DNA from: Botryotinia globosa
Taxonomy: Eukaryota; Ascomycota; Leotiomycetes; Helotiales; Sclerotiniaceae
Reading direction: 5' to 3'
DNA length: 64,000 nt
NCBI GenBank assembly: GCA_014898425.1
Contig: RCSZ01000008.1
Coordinates: 1,623,501 to 1,687,500, forward strand
Shown here: piece after piece, positions 22,784 to 34,919 of the stretch
Layout of the letters: the number at the start of each line of letters is the position of its first letter
Position numbering within the stretch: the first letter of the stretch is position 1
Program-made: the position numbers and the translations under genes
Notes under the pieces: generated by a model
What the model was told of the DNA's origin: nothing
Database searches by the model: none
The model's input: the letters and a program-made list of their open reading frames with translations, nothing else

Positions 22784-24195
22784 ATGGTGCCAATCAACAT
22801 GATATCGACAGTGCTGTTTGGCGCGCTAGCAGGCCTAACTGCAGCTCAATCTCCCGGTCAATCATATACTGGAGTAGCTGGAAACAACACCATCGCGGGT
22901 TCCTCTCTCGGACCCGACGCCAATGGCAAATACGAGCTCACTGCTCCGGGTATCCGTGCAAACTTCATCGCCTATGGTGCATCCATCTCCAATCTTTTCA
23001 TCAACGATACCTCTGGTATCGAGCGTGATATTGTCGGAGGTTTCGATAATGCAAGCTATTATGGAGTAGATAGACAACATCCTCATTTTGGTGGTGTACC
23101 GGGAAGATACGCAAATCGTATCAAGAATTCGAGTTTTGTTATTGATGGAGAGACGTACAATGTGTTGCCGAATGAAAATCCGACAGCGGATAACCCGGCG
23201 GGAGTTGATACGTTGCATGGTGGTCCAGATGGTTGGGATTGGAGAAATTGGACCGTGGTTGCTCACACCACGAGCTCGATTACTTTCAGTTTGACTGGTG
23301 GGTTTCCTCTAATTTTGGATTTCTGATTGGTATGGTTTGCTAATTTTGAGATTCATAGATCCGGATGGAGAACAAGGATTCCCAGGAGAGGTTGTCAGTT
23401 ATGTCACTTACACTTTGACTAACATGACCTGGTCATTCAAGATGATTGCTATTGCTACCACCAAGAAGACTCCTATTATGTTGAGTTCGCACGTATGTTT
23501 TTTATTCCTTTCCCAAACAATTTTGTTATTTTCTTCGACACGAGTCCCTAACATATCAACAGACATACTGGAACCTTGATGGTTTCGCCAATAATGAGAC
23601 CGCTACTGCTCTCAACCACTCTCTTTATCTACCATACGGTGGGCAACGAATTGGTACAGACAGCATCCTCATCCCAACTGGAGACATCATCGCGAATCAA
23701 CCTCAATCACTCAACGATTTCTGGAGCACTCCAAAACAAATCGGTGCCAACTTTTCCAACCCAGATTTACTAGGAAACTGCGGCGCAAATTGCACCGGAT
23801 ATGACACAGCCTACATTACCAACCGTGATCCATCCACTCGTGCTGCATGGCACACATCCCCCGTCGCACGTCTCCGTTCCGCCTGGTCCGGTATCCAAGT
23901 CGATGTCTACAGCGACCAAGACGCTTTCCAGGTATACTCCTGCGGAGGTCAAAACGGATCCATGGCTCTCAAAGAAACTCAAGGACTCTTCAACGTCTCC
24001 GATAGACCACGTACAATCCAGCAATATGGATGTGTAGTCATGGAAGTCGAGGACTGGATTGATGGAATCAATCAGCCCGAATGGGGTAGAAAACAAATCT
24101 GGGGTCCGGAAGATGGCCCATACGTTTTAGAGGCGAAGTATAAGTTTAGTTTGAACAGCACAGATGTGGGATTGTTGGGCGAGGGATCGGGTTAA
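22784..24195 (+). CDS. Secreted aldose 1-epimerase (mutarotase)
   Basis: Interconverts alpha and beta anomers of aldoses. Exons 22784-23297, 23359-23492, 23563-24195 (426 aa). The N-terminus MVPINMISTVLFGALAGLTAAQS is a signal peptide, so the enzyme is secreted or wall-bound. About a dozen N-X-S/T sequons (NNTI, NDTS, NASY, NSSF, NWTV, NMTW, NETA, NHSL, NCTG, NGSM, NVSD, NSTD) agree with glycosylation. Family features are the APGIRANFIAYGASISNLFINDTSG strand, FGGVPGRYANRI (the N-R-I substrate motif), DTLHGGPDGWDWRNWTV (the HGG catalytic His) and SSHTYWNLDGF (second His region). The C-terminal QVYSCGG..ALKETQ..QYGCVVMEVEDWIDGINQPEWG contains the general-base Glu region. The substrate is not shown; a plant-wall sugar role is inference from secretion. 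Confidence 0.92.
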
Positions 24196-25139
24196 TGAAT
24201 CAAGTGAAAATGTGTTTGCACGGGGGGTTGATCTTTGCGCTGCTAAATCTGATAATTGGGTTTCGGTGGGGAGTTATAGTAATTTAAAGTCTACCTAGTA
24301 GTTAATGAACAAACCCAATTCCAGAAGATCACAATGATGAAACGTGAAGCAAAGTTTACTTTAGAGGTAGAAATGATATATCACGGGGTAGAACAATGAT
24401 ACCTGCCTTCTCGGTCGGGATGGCCCTCGATAAGTCGAATCAGATCACTTGTCGAGCACTAACCCTATTGAGGATAGCTTCGTACTGGGCACCCCCCACG
24501 AAGATCACAACTCAACTACAACTTTTCAAACCTCCTTTACGTACCTACATAAACATAGGTATGTATACACCTTTGACTTGAATTGATATCGTATCATGGT
24601 TTTATTAACTATTTGATTTGTATTATTGTTTCACATACTGCGAGTGCGTATGTTGGGAAGGAACCAAATTCAGAATGAATATTTTTCCTCCGTTCAAATG
24701 AAACTCTGGCACGGCGAGTGTTTGTTCTCGTCCAAATTAGGATGCAACATGACAGCAAAGTGTAACCCATGGAGTGTCCTTCAATTAGTCTGAAAGTGTC
24801 AGTCCACCAATCAGGCAATGCTACTTATGCTGATTGAACGGATGTTCACCAAGAATATGGACACTGGTCGGATTCCATCCAATTCCGGTGAAATTTATTG
24901 TTCGGTAAACTTCTGTCTCCTTATTGCAATCTCCTAATGTGGGTTCGGTTCACAATGTAGAGAAAAGAAAATTCTTTCATCCATTTGTGTTTTCCGCCCT
25001 TTCAAGTTCAAGACCTTTGTTCGCTGAACGCTCATTGCCTTGCCATGATGCATGGGAAATATCAATTATCGATGGCTCTCTAAGAACACCCAAGAGGGAA
25101 GATTGCAATTTAACTTTACTTCTAGATTTGCGCAAAGAT
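24196..25139. other. Intergenic
   Basis: No gene called. The frame of the following gene is open upstream to about 24924 and could add about 70 residues if transcription starts early; I prefer the ATG at 25140. Confidence 0.4.
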
Positions 25140-28100
25140 ATGGCTGCCGGTGCTTCCAATAGATTTTACCCAGGAGGCCTTAGAGGTGTAAGGAAACCTC
25201 CAACCACTGAAGAGTGGGAGAAATTTTCCGATTTTGAAAAGGATCAGAAACGAGGGGAGGAATGGATGAACCGTATTTATGGATGGGATATCAATGCCGA
25301 CGCCAATAATTCTCCCGATTCTAGATGGATCCCGGACAAGGTTTTAGGGAAGGGTGTTGCGGTCTTCAAGAAGGGTTTTGTCGATGCGGCAAATTATGTA
25401 CGACATGAGAGAATTGTTGTAAAACAAGCATCTAGTCCTGAAGCAAAAGCAAGGCTACAAAATGGTGCGTCCATTCTCAGTCACATACGAGGAAGTACTG
25501 GCCACGACGCCGATCATATAATTCGACAAACTAGACCATATGACGAAGACTTGGGTACTGGCGTGGACGATACCTTCGATCCCGCGTATGTTCACGAGTT
25601 TGCCCCAGAAACAGTAGGAAGGACATACACAACCTACTATGAACAAGGAAATCTTAATCAGTGGCTAGAGAACAATTTTGGGTAAGTCTTTTGATTGGTA
25701 GTACTTCCACTTTCTAATGAGTCTTCCTAGCGAACAATATCTTTCAGAGAATGATATTTGGAGCGTTATGGGTTGTATGGCGAGGATCTGTATGAGACTA
25801 GAGCACGGTCACTCGACAAGAGCAAGTTACGAATCCAGAGAAGAATACAAATCAGTGGTTCATCTCGATATAAGACCAGAAAGCAGTAAGCACTTCATTA
25901 TCTTTTGAAGCAGTCACAGGCATTAAGTTATCTAGTATTTTGTGCAATGGACAATGGCAAAAACCAGCACAGTAATGGCACACGATTTCTAGTGCGTACA
26001 AGCATTCATGTGAAGGAATGGCGCTAATTTGATTATAGCTTGGGAAATTTGAAAAGGCAGCAGTAGTCCCCAGCGATCCTATGGACAAAATATGGATGTT
26101 TCGTGTCCGAGGACGTGCTGATCCAAAGTGGGCAACTCCGGTTTGTAATTCTCACCTGATAACAAAATCATGCGCTTACATTCCTATTAGGAGCAAAAAT
26201 ATCCCGGCATGGAGAGACGTAGCATTGGTACACCTTGTAATATTTTTGGAATAGGTGCGCTGCTATATTATATGATAACTGGAAGAGAACTCGGGGACAG
26301 TGCTTGGAATATCGGCATCTCAGACTCACCCACTGATCAAGGACTGAAGCTTTATTTTGGTGCAGACCTAATAACAGAGCCTATCGCAACACAACAGGAG
26401 TATTCGAAAACGCTGGTTCGAACGATTCTACAATGCCTCTCATATCACCCCAGTGATCGAATTGATGCAAAAGAACTCCAAGCATTGAGTAAAAAGGCAT
26501 TGAACCTCGTTGACAGACAGCGTATGCCAGGAGAAGTGCGATATAATCCCGGCGATCCCGCCGTAATTCTTGAACCACAGGAAGAATTGCAACCTAATGA
26601 TTACACTCCCTCAGACCTGAACCTCAAGGTATACATGCCACCCGCAGATCAGCCTGAGACTTTACGAGTCAGAGCAGATAAATGGCTTAAACGTTTCTTC
26701 CTATTTCCCGACAGCGCGAGGAGTCAACAAGCGAGAGAGAAACAACGATTAGAATATGAGAGACAAGTCGAGATACAGAGACAAGCAGAGGCCGCGGAAG
26801 TGGCCAGAAAGCAGTTACTGGCTGATATTGAGATTGCCGAAGCAGAGGAAATCCGTCTTCAGATTGAAGAGGAAGAAGAAGAAGACCGTAGAATAGCCAA
26901 ACAACGTGCAGATAAGAGAGCTAAAATAGCTGCGGAAATGGCACGAAAGAGGGCAGCCGCTGGTGGTGAAGCGGAGAAACAGACACTACTACCTCAACCT
27001 GCTCGTAAACGTGATCGATCTCCTGAGATTGTTGAAGAGAGAAGCCGTAAAAGAGCCCGTTCTGTATCTCCTGTCAGAGCCAATACCCCAGACACAGCTG
27101 CGGGCCAAGAAGTTGTTGCTCAACCAATTGATGTTGATAGAAACAAAGACAAGAACATTCCACCACCGGCTCAACCAATTGATGTTGATAGAAACAAAGT
27201 CAAGAACATTCCACCACCGGCTCAACCAATTGATGTTGATAGAAACAAAGTCAAGAACATTCCACCACCGGGAGATACGGACAAACCTCCTGGAGCTTCA
27301 AAACCTCCAGTGGGAGCTCAGGCTTACATGTTTTATGTGGATCCAAACATAGATGTTACAGAGGACCCGCGAATACGTGGCAATCCTTCTTTCCAAGTTA
27401 AATGGGGTGGTCCCGACATCACCACCGTAGATACACTTGACAACGCCCTCACTTTTTGGTCAGATCGGGCTTGGTGGAAGGGTACTCTTTTTGAAAAAAG
27501 GAATCTTCCACCAGAGGGCAAAGCCTTTTATGATTTCATCCGTAGGACATATGGGAAATTACCCCTAGCATGTTCGGGATCAGCTGCAGGATTGGCAATG
27601 CGCAAGAAGGAAGAGGAGCTTAAGGAGCAAATCCGGAAAAAGAGAGACGAGGACGCGAAACAAGAGCAGGCGAAACAAGATAAGGCGGAACAAGAGAAGG
27701 AGAAACAAGAGAAGCAAAGACAAGAGAGACAGAAAGAGGAAGAGATTGAGAAATGGCAGCAAGACTTTTTGGACGAAATAAGGAAGCGCGATAAACCAGA
27801 TGAGCCAGACAGTCAAAGAAAACAACATAATAGGCTGGGTACGCGAGATACTGACAAAGCAAGGGCAGCTGAAGCCGAAGCAAAAAGACGGAATCCACGA
27901 CTCGATTCGCGATTAGCTATTGATCCTAGTTACAGAGTCGAATTCGGTACCTCGAGATATATTGTTGGAGATCTTGACCTTTTGATAGAGCCATTTCCGT
28001 GGGAAAATTATGCTTGGTGGGAGGGCGTTCTTTATAAGAAGAATGATGTTCCTCTTGACGGCCGGCTATATTATCGAGATCTCGAAGAACAGGGAATATC

Positions 28101-28683
28101 CCTTGTGGCGCATGCAGGATCCCATGATGAAAACATACAGGAATTGCAAAAGGTATCGGAGATGATCCGTAAATTCGATGAAATATATGGCCAAAAGGAT
28201 GGACATTTGGGTTTGATCAGTCCTCCTCTTGGTGGTGCAGCGAGAGGTCTGATTAATGATCAGGAATCGCGTCGCACTCGTAAAACTCGGGACGCCTTGA
28301 AAGGATTGAGCAAGAACTCGCCGGAATATTGGGAAATCTACAATAAATTGCGTCCTGGAGAAGATGTTAGTGGTGATTCCGATGACTCTGTGCAAGAGGT
28401 ACCTCCTCCACTAGCCAACGCTCGCCCTCGCACTCCCCCTCGAGAACCTCGTTACATCGTCCTAACATCAGGACCAAAAATGCCAAAAGCACCAAAAGCA
28501 TCCCAATCATCAAGAAAAGCAAAAATACCAGCAGATGAATCTGCTGCATGGTTCTGCCCATATTGCAACGAGAAGGATGGTGGTTATGTGAAAAAAGGGA
28601 CATGTTTAAGCCATATAACAAGCAAACACAAAACGAAAACAGGAGGACCCAAAACCACCCCATTTGTTCCTAAGATTCGGTAG
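25140..28683 (+). CDS. Pseudokinase with coiled coils and C2H2 finger
   Basis: Five exons: 25140-25681, 25731-25885, 25936-25991, 26039-26140, 26191-28683, giving about 1115 aa. Residues about 55-430 are protein-kinase-like: RWIPDKVLGKGVAVFKKG (loop altered), IVVKQ (beta3 Lys kept), NDIWSVMGCMARICMRLEHGH, VHLDIRPESN (HRD becomes HLD and the catalytic Lys is Arg), and RFLLGKFEKAA where DFG is expected. WATPEQKYPG and NIFGIGALLYYMITGREL act as the APE and F-helix regions. It therefore looks catalytically dead. After it come Glu/Arg/Lys coiled coils (about residues 520-620), a basic NLS-like stretch (RKRDRSPE...RKRARS), and a 17-residue tandem repeat encoded at 27121-27271. Next are two copies of a module containing WWKGTLFEKRNLPPEGKAFYDF and WWEGVLYKKNDVPLDGRLYYRD, separated by another coiled coil. 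A C-terminal zinc finger (WFCPYCNEKDGGYVKKGTCLSHITSKH) ends the protein. Function unknown; a nuclear scaffold is an inference. Confidence 0.85.
27121..27271 (+). repeat. 51-bp coding tandem repeat, 3 copies
   Basis: Three near-identical 51-bp units start at 27121, 27172 and 27223, each encoding the 17-residue unit AQPIDVDRNKVKNIPPP (first copy has D for V). It lies inside the pseudokinase gene, and its period keeps the frame. Confidence 0.97.
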
Positions 28684-29546
28684 AAAAGCTGTTTTCGTAC
28701 CACCGTATCTTGACGACGAGGCTTAATTTTTATATTCCGAGTTGAGATTTTTCGTTCGACTTGTATAATTATCATACTTGCTCAATCCAATCAAGTTTCT
28801 CCATGTATAGTTTTGTAGATTTCCATCAATAGTGTTTCAACGTAACGATGCACATGCTGACTTGTAGATGGATAATACAACTCTTTCAATACAACCCGAT
28901 TAGAACTTTCAAACTTCCAATAAGTTTCAATGTCATGCTCGTCACTATTCAACATTAGTGAATCTATACACATTTCTTCCCTTCAATCCAGTAGACACTA
29001 GATAATACTCTTCTCTCCAACCCATCAAACCCACTCATTACACACCTCTCACAATATCAATCCACATAACCATCAAGATCAACACACAACCCCCTTCCAA
29101 ACTCACGTCTTAGTACTCAAGGTTACCTCCACACATCAATACCTCCCAATCTTCCAATCTTCCAATCTTCCAATCCTCCTATCCTTCTCTACATACTTCC
29201 TCATTGATATCCATCATAACCCATCTCTAATTCCTTCCAAACTCAATCTCGGTACCTACTCGATTCAAAACACATTATAAATTCCACTCCCACCCCGTCT
29301 GAGCCTACCACGTAGAGTTCACCCACCCTGAATATCCATCTCCCTATTTCTTGTCGTATCTTACATCCATACCACCTTTATTTAATAAATTCATTCTCAG
29401 TACTCAATGGTCTTAAAATGCAGTGCCCTAAAACTGAATAAGCATACCTCTTTCCCACCATTTTGATGAAAAGTGCTATGCTAGGCCTAGAAATCCATTT
29501 AATTATTTTTTCCAAATGATGATTCTACTGGTCATATAGTACTAGG
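28684..29546. other. Intergenic, C/T-rich
   Basis: Contains a CTTCCAAT tandem run (about 29149-29177) and long pyrimidine-biased sequence. No gene seen. Confidence 0.4.
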
Positions 29547-29999
29547 GCACTTCTATTTGGTCGACAGTCATTTTGCATCAAAACTTATCATTTAAATATA
29601 TTTAATTTTAAACAAAATTATATATTTATTTTTGAAATAATTATAATAATTCATTTATTTTTATATTTTCTTTGATAAAAATTATTTATTTTATTTTTAG
29701 AAATTTTATGTATTATAAAATATTCATTTAATATTTTAAAATTCTAATATATCAGAAAGTACAATTAAAATAAATGAATTCTCAAGAACTTTTCAATAAG
29801 AAAATTTTAAAAATATATATTATATCTATTAATTTTTTTGAAAAAGGAAAATCTTATTATAAATATTATTTATATATAAATAATTAAATTATTGAATTTA
29901 TTTTAAAAAAAATTATTCAAAAGAATAATAATCTAATTTCTAAAAAGTAATAAAATAGTGTATTTGAGTGTATTTTTGAGATCGACCAAATAGAAGTGC
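29547..29999. mobile_element. AT-rich element with 18-bp terminal inverted repeats
   Basis: The 18-bp sequence GCACTTCTATTTGGTCGA at 29547-29564 recurs as its exact reverse complement at 29982-29999. The 417 bp between is about 85-90% A+T, in sharp contrast to both flanks, and codes for nothing. Size and inverted ends fit a non-autonomous (MITE-like) DNA element. The extreme AT content suggests RIP-type decay, but that is inferred. No convincing target-site duplication is visible beside the ends. Confidence 0.72.
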
Positions 30000-30343
30000 A
30001 CGGTTGCTGGTACAAGGTCATTCATTGAATGTTGATGGAACCTTGACACGAGCATCGCCCCAACAATGTCTTTTGTTTCATTGTAGAAGACACCAATACA
30101 TAAATTCAGGTATTTAGAAGAAAGATAGACTGATTCCCGAATCTTTAAACACTCAGAGTTCCAAAAATCATAGGTTTCTATTCATAAAACTACTAGGGTA
30201 CAATATCAATTTTGATCCAATCTTACGCCTAAAAGCGCAGTCTAGTCTGATCTAGTAGTACCACAATACAAAAGATATACATACACCCACACACCCACAC
30301 ATCCATCTATGCCATCATCCCCTTTCTTATCAACTTTACTTAC
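30000..30343. other. Intergenic
   Basis: Short stretch downstream of the MHYT gene. A CACACACCCACACACCCACACATCC run (about 30277-30304) is the only notable feature. Confidence 0.4.
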
Positions 30344-33119
30344 TCAATGAGGCATGCCCGTATTTTTAACACAAATTTGGAACAATTCATCCACAAACGT
30401 CAGCGGCTCAACATCTTCCGTAACTACCGCCGTAACCCCCCTATTCCCCTGCTTAGCCTCAAATCCCCTCCCTTTCGCATTATCCTTCTTATCCGAGCTA
30501 AGCTTCACATCTCTCTCAACCTCTGTACTGACTAAGATCCCCATGGATTGGTACGAAGCCGCTCGTATTGGTTTTGGTCTATCACTAGAACCATTTTCGT
30601 CTTTAGAGCGCCCGAGACTAACATCCCAGAGTGTTTTCAATCGTTCCATAGTAGGTCGTGATTGCAATTCCCTGCTGGGCCTGATTCTTGTAATAAGGTT
30701 TCCGAACGGATCATGTTCCTCCACTACCTCGACTTTGAATTCTTCGCCAGATCTGGCAGGTCTCCATTGTGATAGGAGTCTTTTGTCTTGTGACCTATCA
30801 CGACATGTTGCTGCAAATATCGGTGAGAACTCTCGATATATTGCACGCACAAAAAAAGAATGATCTAAAGAATTTTTGTAAACACGTTGTTGCAATTTGA
30901 ACAGGGTGAGTGGCGCGAACGCGCATTTCTTTCCTGGCGCGCGGCGAGTGTTAATGGGTACCATGAGTCGAAAGGCGATCAAAAATCCTACTCCAGGCCT
31001 ATGGTTTGCGGAAGCTCCACGACATGGAGCCTCGATCGGTTTAGATATGAGACATGCTTCACTGAAGATAGGATCTCCGATTTCGTATTTTAGTGATTGG
31101 AGCGTGGTAAGCAGTTGATTGGAAAATGTCTTCTCCCTTGTAGGTAGCTCTTTTGCTTTGACTGCTTTGGCCAAGAACCTTTGACATTCCGTTACATTGA
31201 GAGTGTTCATCGCGGTCAAGAAGTCCATCTGCCATTGCTCTAGTGATTCGAAAGGTAAGGTCATAGTTGGAAGCTGACTTTTAGCATCTTTCCTGACAAC
31301 AATGTCAAATCCTCCTCGGACAGAAGCTCGAATTGCGAAGCATGCAAGATGACAACCTGGATCCAACATCTCATCCTGATTTGCAAATCTCCATAATTCC
31401 GACAGATTCTTGGTAAGATTTTCATCCTTAATCTTCATGGTGTTTGAAAGCAGCGATAGAACTTGTTCAATCTTTCCAAACCGATATCCCGCCGCCTGTA
31501 AAGCTTCTGCTTCGCGTCGTTGAACTTTCTTGACAAGAAAGAGTAGTTGACCAGTTCCTGTTCCTGCATCTTTTTCGACGTCTTTCCTCGGCCTTCTAAT
31601 GGCGCGGCGACCACCTTTGATCTTATGCTGGATATCCCCAATTGTTTTTTCTACCAACTCACTTACTATAGCAACACGAGATTTAATAATTGCTGAAAAT
31701 GGAATTTTCTGCCCGGTACCAATGACATCGTCGTACAAAGGGCCTAATTTTTCCATGGGTATACGAAGATCATTCGCGAGATCGGCGGCTGCAATACAGA
31801 AAAGCTCTCGAAAGACAATAGAATAGTCCTTGATCAAGTCGCCATCGTCATCCACAAGACTAACTTCCTCTCTACCTCTAAGATTATACTTTTCAATGTG
31901 AGCACTGATATTGAGGCGCATTGCCGGAATGATATCTTTAACACAATGCCAATTCTTCGATGCTCTAAAAATCCATAGAAATATTGGATGCGATGTGTTG
32001 AAGACCTCAGTTAATGACTAAATTTCATTAGCATTCAAGAAAACGAAAGTAAGGCATGAGTTCCCTTACGCCCTCGATGAAGGAACTGGTTATTTTTCGA
32101 TTTGGCAGAATGCCTTGTGGACCGATCAATACATTTCCATGTTTATCGAATATGGCTGCAAACAAAGTGAGCTTCTGAGAACTGTTGATACTTTCTTGTT
32201 TTCGGGCAAAGAGCATTAATTTCAATGTCATGTTGGCAAGGACAGCGACTATGGTCTTAATTAATCAGTATGGGCTACAAAATCTGCGAAATCCAACGTA
32301 CCAAAACTGTAGCGACGATTATAGCAAAATGCTCCGTCGGGTTCGAAACCGGAGGTGTTGGGCGACTGTGAAGACGGTAGTGCGTCCCAAGAGATGATAA
32401 CCAATGTAACCCGGATATGGAAAAAGCAAGTAAACAAGCGCAGATGCCCTTCTTCGACCAGCATGTGGCCCAGGATGAGCGCCACAGGAAAAATAGGTAG
32501 ATAGATCCTACACTGCCTGCAATACCTATGAATGCAGAAATGACAACCCATACAATATTATAAAAGCACGCATAGTTCGAAATGCTAGCTTGTCCAAGGT
32601 AATGCATACCGCATATTCCAAGCCCAGCTAAAGTCCCACCTAGACCAACACGGGGCAGATCTATCGTTTCGTGGGAGCCGACAGTCCAGAATGCGATGAA
32701 AAAAACTATAACGGGTAGGAAGAAAGATTCAGAGGTGGAAGACTTGTTGTATGAAATTTGTAAGGTAGGATCACCTCCACCGAGAATGATTCCCTCTTCG
32801 CCAATGAAATGCATACACCAAACAGCAACACCTCCCATTGCTATCGAAGCAAACGCGAGAACCGTCCTAATGTCAACTTAATACAATAAGTTGCTAAGAG
32901 ATTGGTAGATTCGTACCAATTATAGCGACCCTTTCTTGTTGTCCTCAGATTGAGCAGCTCAAATGCAGTCCAGGCGCCCACCAGGCTGACCAAAAATGAT
33001 AATAAGATATAGCCAGCGTCATACTTCTTGTCGATAACATGCCCTTGCAAGTCATGCCATGCCTGAAGGGTGCTATTAATGGGTGCCGTGGCGTTGGTCG
33101 AGTTGCTAGTGTTGACCAT
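30344..33119 (-). CDS. MHYT-domain membrane sensor protein
   Basis: Four exons on the minus strand: 33119-32917, 32866-32302, 32255-32070, 32005-30344, with canonical short introns that keep frame (871 aa). The N-terminal third is a polytopic membrane region with the MHYT pattern: three repeats near CMHFIGEEGI, GMHYLGQASIS and GLHWLSSLGTHY, each at a membrane segment edge. The segment starts after an extracellular N-rich leader (NTSNSTNATAPINSTLQ) and the helix YDAGYILLSFLVSLVGAWTAFELL. After the last membrane segment comes the cytosolic LTLFAAIFDKHGNVLIGPQGILPNRKITSSFIEGVFNTSHPIF block, followed by about 550 residues of soluble sequence. MHYT domains were described in bacteria as putative metal- or gas-sensing modules; the metal ligand role of the His and Met residues is family knowledge, not shown here. 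No GGDEF, EAL or kinase domain is attached. The signal is unknown. Confidence 0.88.
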
Positions 33120-34919
33120 AAATGATATAGTGCACGGTACGTTGTTGAGTAAGAATTAGTGCTACGAAAGCACTTGTTCTGTGCAAAGTGTTTAAGTGGT
33201 CGAATATCAAGGTATGGCGATATTGCCGTCATTTGAATTATGACTTGCTCTGTATCGATCAAAATCCTCTCATCACAGAACTTGAGATGTCGTCCGAGAC
33301 TGCAAACTATCTCGGAGGGTGCCAGTGTATTTCAGGACTTTAATTAGAACCACGTCCAGGGCTGAATATGTGAAAGGGGTGCACGAGTAGGTGAAGACTT
33401 GTAGGTGGTCGTCAAGGGGAAATTTGGTTCGGAATATAAACCAGCAGTCAATTTTGGTTCCAAGTTCTGTTCAAGAGTGAGTATCGAGTCTGGTTCGAAC
33501 CCTAAGATAACTCCAGCATATAGAAGGCACTCAGTGAGATAGTTCATAAGGATTTTAATGAGTAATGTGGTGTAGTAAGCCACAGATTTCCGATGAGGGT
33601 CGATGAGGCAGCCTTTATGTGAGTAATGTATGAGCAATTTGTGATATCCAACGCTGGAATAGGTATTAATAGCAGTAAGCAATAAGAAGTAATTATGCTA
33701 TGTGTGAAGAGAGGCAGAAAGAATAGTTGTAGGTAATGCGAGATACATTTCCAAGGTGTTTGTATGGATTCGGCGAGGTGACATGAGGAGATGATAAATG
33801 AACTTTCACAATAGAGAAAGCCATTCGGCCTAGTTCCATTACTACAATAGGAAAGAGGACAAATACTAAACGTCTAACAAACTCATGTTTGCTATGCCGG
33901 TAACATGGAAAGAACGACGACGTAGATGCCAGAAAAGCACGGGTGGTGAAGATCCGCAAGAGCGGCCATGATTCTCACGCTCGAGACTTGAGTTTATTTT
34001 GAGTTCATTATCTCTTATTGCATCTAATAAGGATCAATAGTGCACTTGAATAATCTTATAGTATCGTTGTAGAGTGATTGTATAGGGATTTGTTTGATAT
34101 TTTCGTGTGGTGGTGTGCTAGCCCAACTGGCTGCTTTAATATCACTCCAGTCGCGATGTTAAAGCAGCAGCAACATGCCAATACTCCACCATGACTGCTA
34201 TACTGCCTACAGACCAAGTCTACACCACGATGCTAATAACAATTTCCATTCCCAACGACTCTTATTAGAAGCATGAGAATAACTAATAAGTGAAAGACTC
34301 GCACTTAGCAGAGATTGCATTCCAAGGTCTCGATTTCTCTACCGTTAACGCTTCTAGATCCAGACGGTGGACAGCCAGGCAGTAAACATACTACACGATT
34401 GATATTCTCAGATATGTTACTTCACTCGGTCATGAGATCACGCACACTCTGCAAATTGATTCAGTGAATCCTAGGACTTGATTGAGTTTTGTTGATTGAG
34501 ATATGGAAGAAGCTATTCAGACGCAAAGACAGACGAAGCTCTAATGAAGTTGCCAAACTACCCCGATCTGGATCAGACAATCCTCCATTTTTTATGTACG
34601 TTGGCAAGCCAGAAGATTTCTCGTTCTCGAAGCCCTACGCGATCATTAAATCCTCCCACTTCTCGAAACATTAACCTCTCATTATGACCAGCTGTATAGT
34701 TCCTGCAAGGTTCAAACTTTGCAACTGATAATCAAATGTAATTTTGAAGCCAGCAGGAACCAGTATGTTGATGAGACAATTATCCAAACTCTCGTTTTAT
34801 ATCAACTGAGAATGGTGCTTTTGCACTATATTTACCTCCCTGATATAGGTATTCCTTCAAATCGTCACAAGTCTTCTCTCCATCATTTGAGTCAGCGTTC
34901 TCTCTCATTATTATAACTG
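33120..34919. other. Intergenic
   Basis: 1.8 kb with only short uninformative frames on both strands. It separates the MHYT gene from the coiled-coil gene; both are on the minus strand. Confidence 0.4.
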
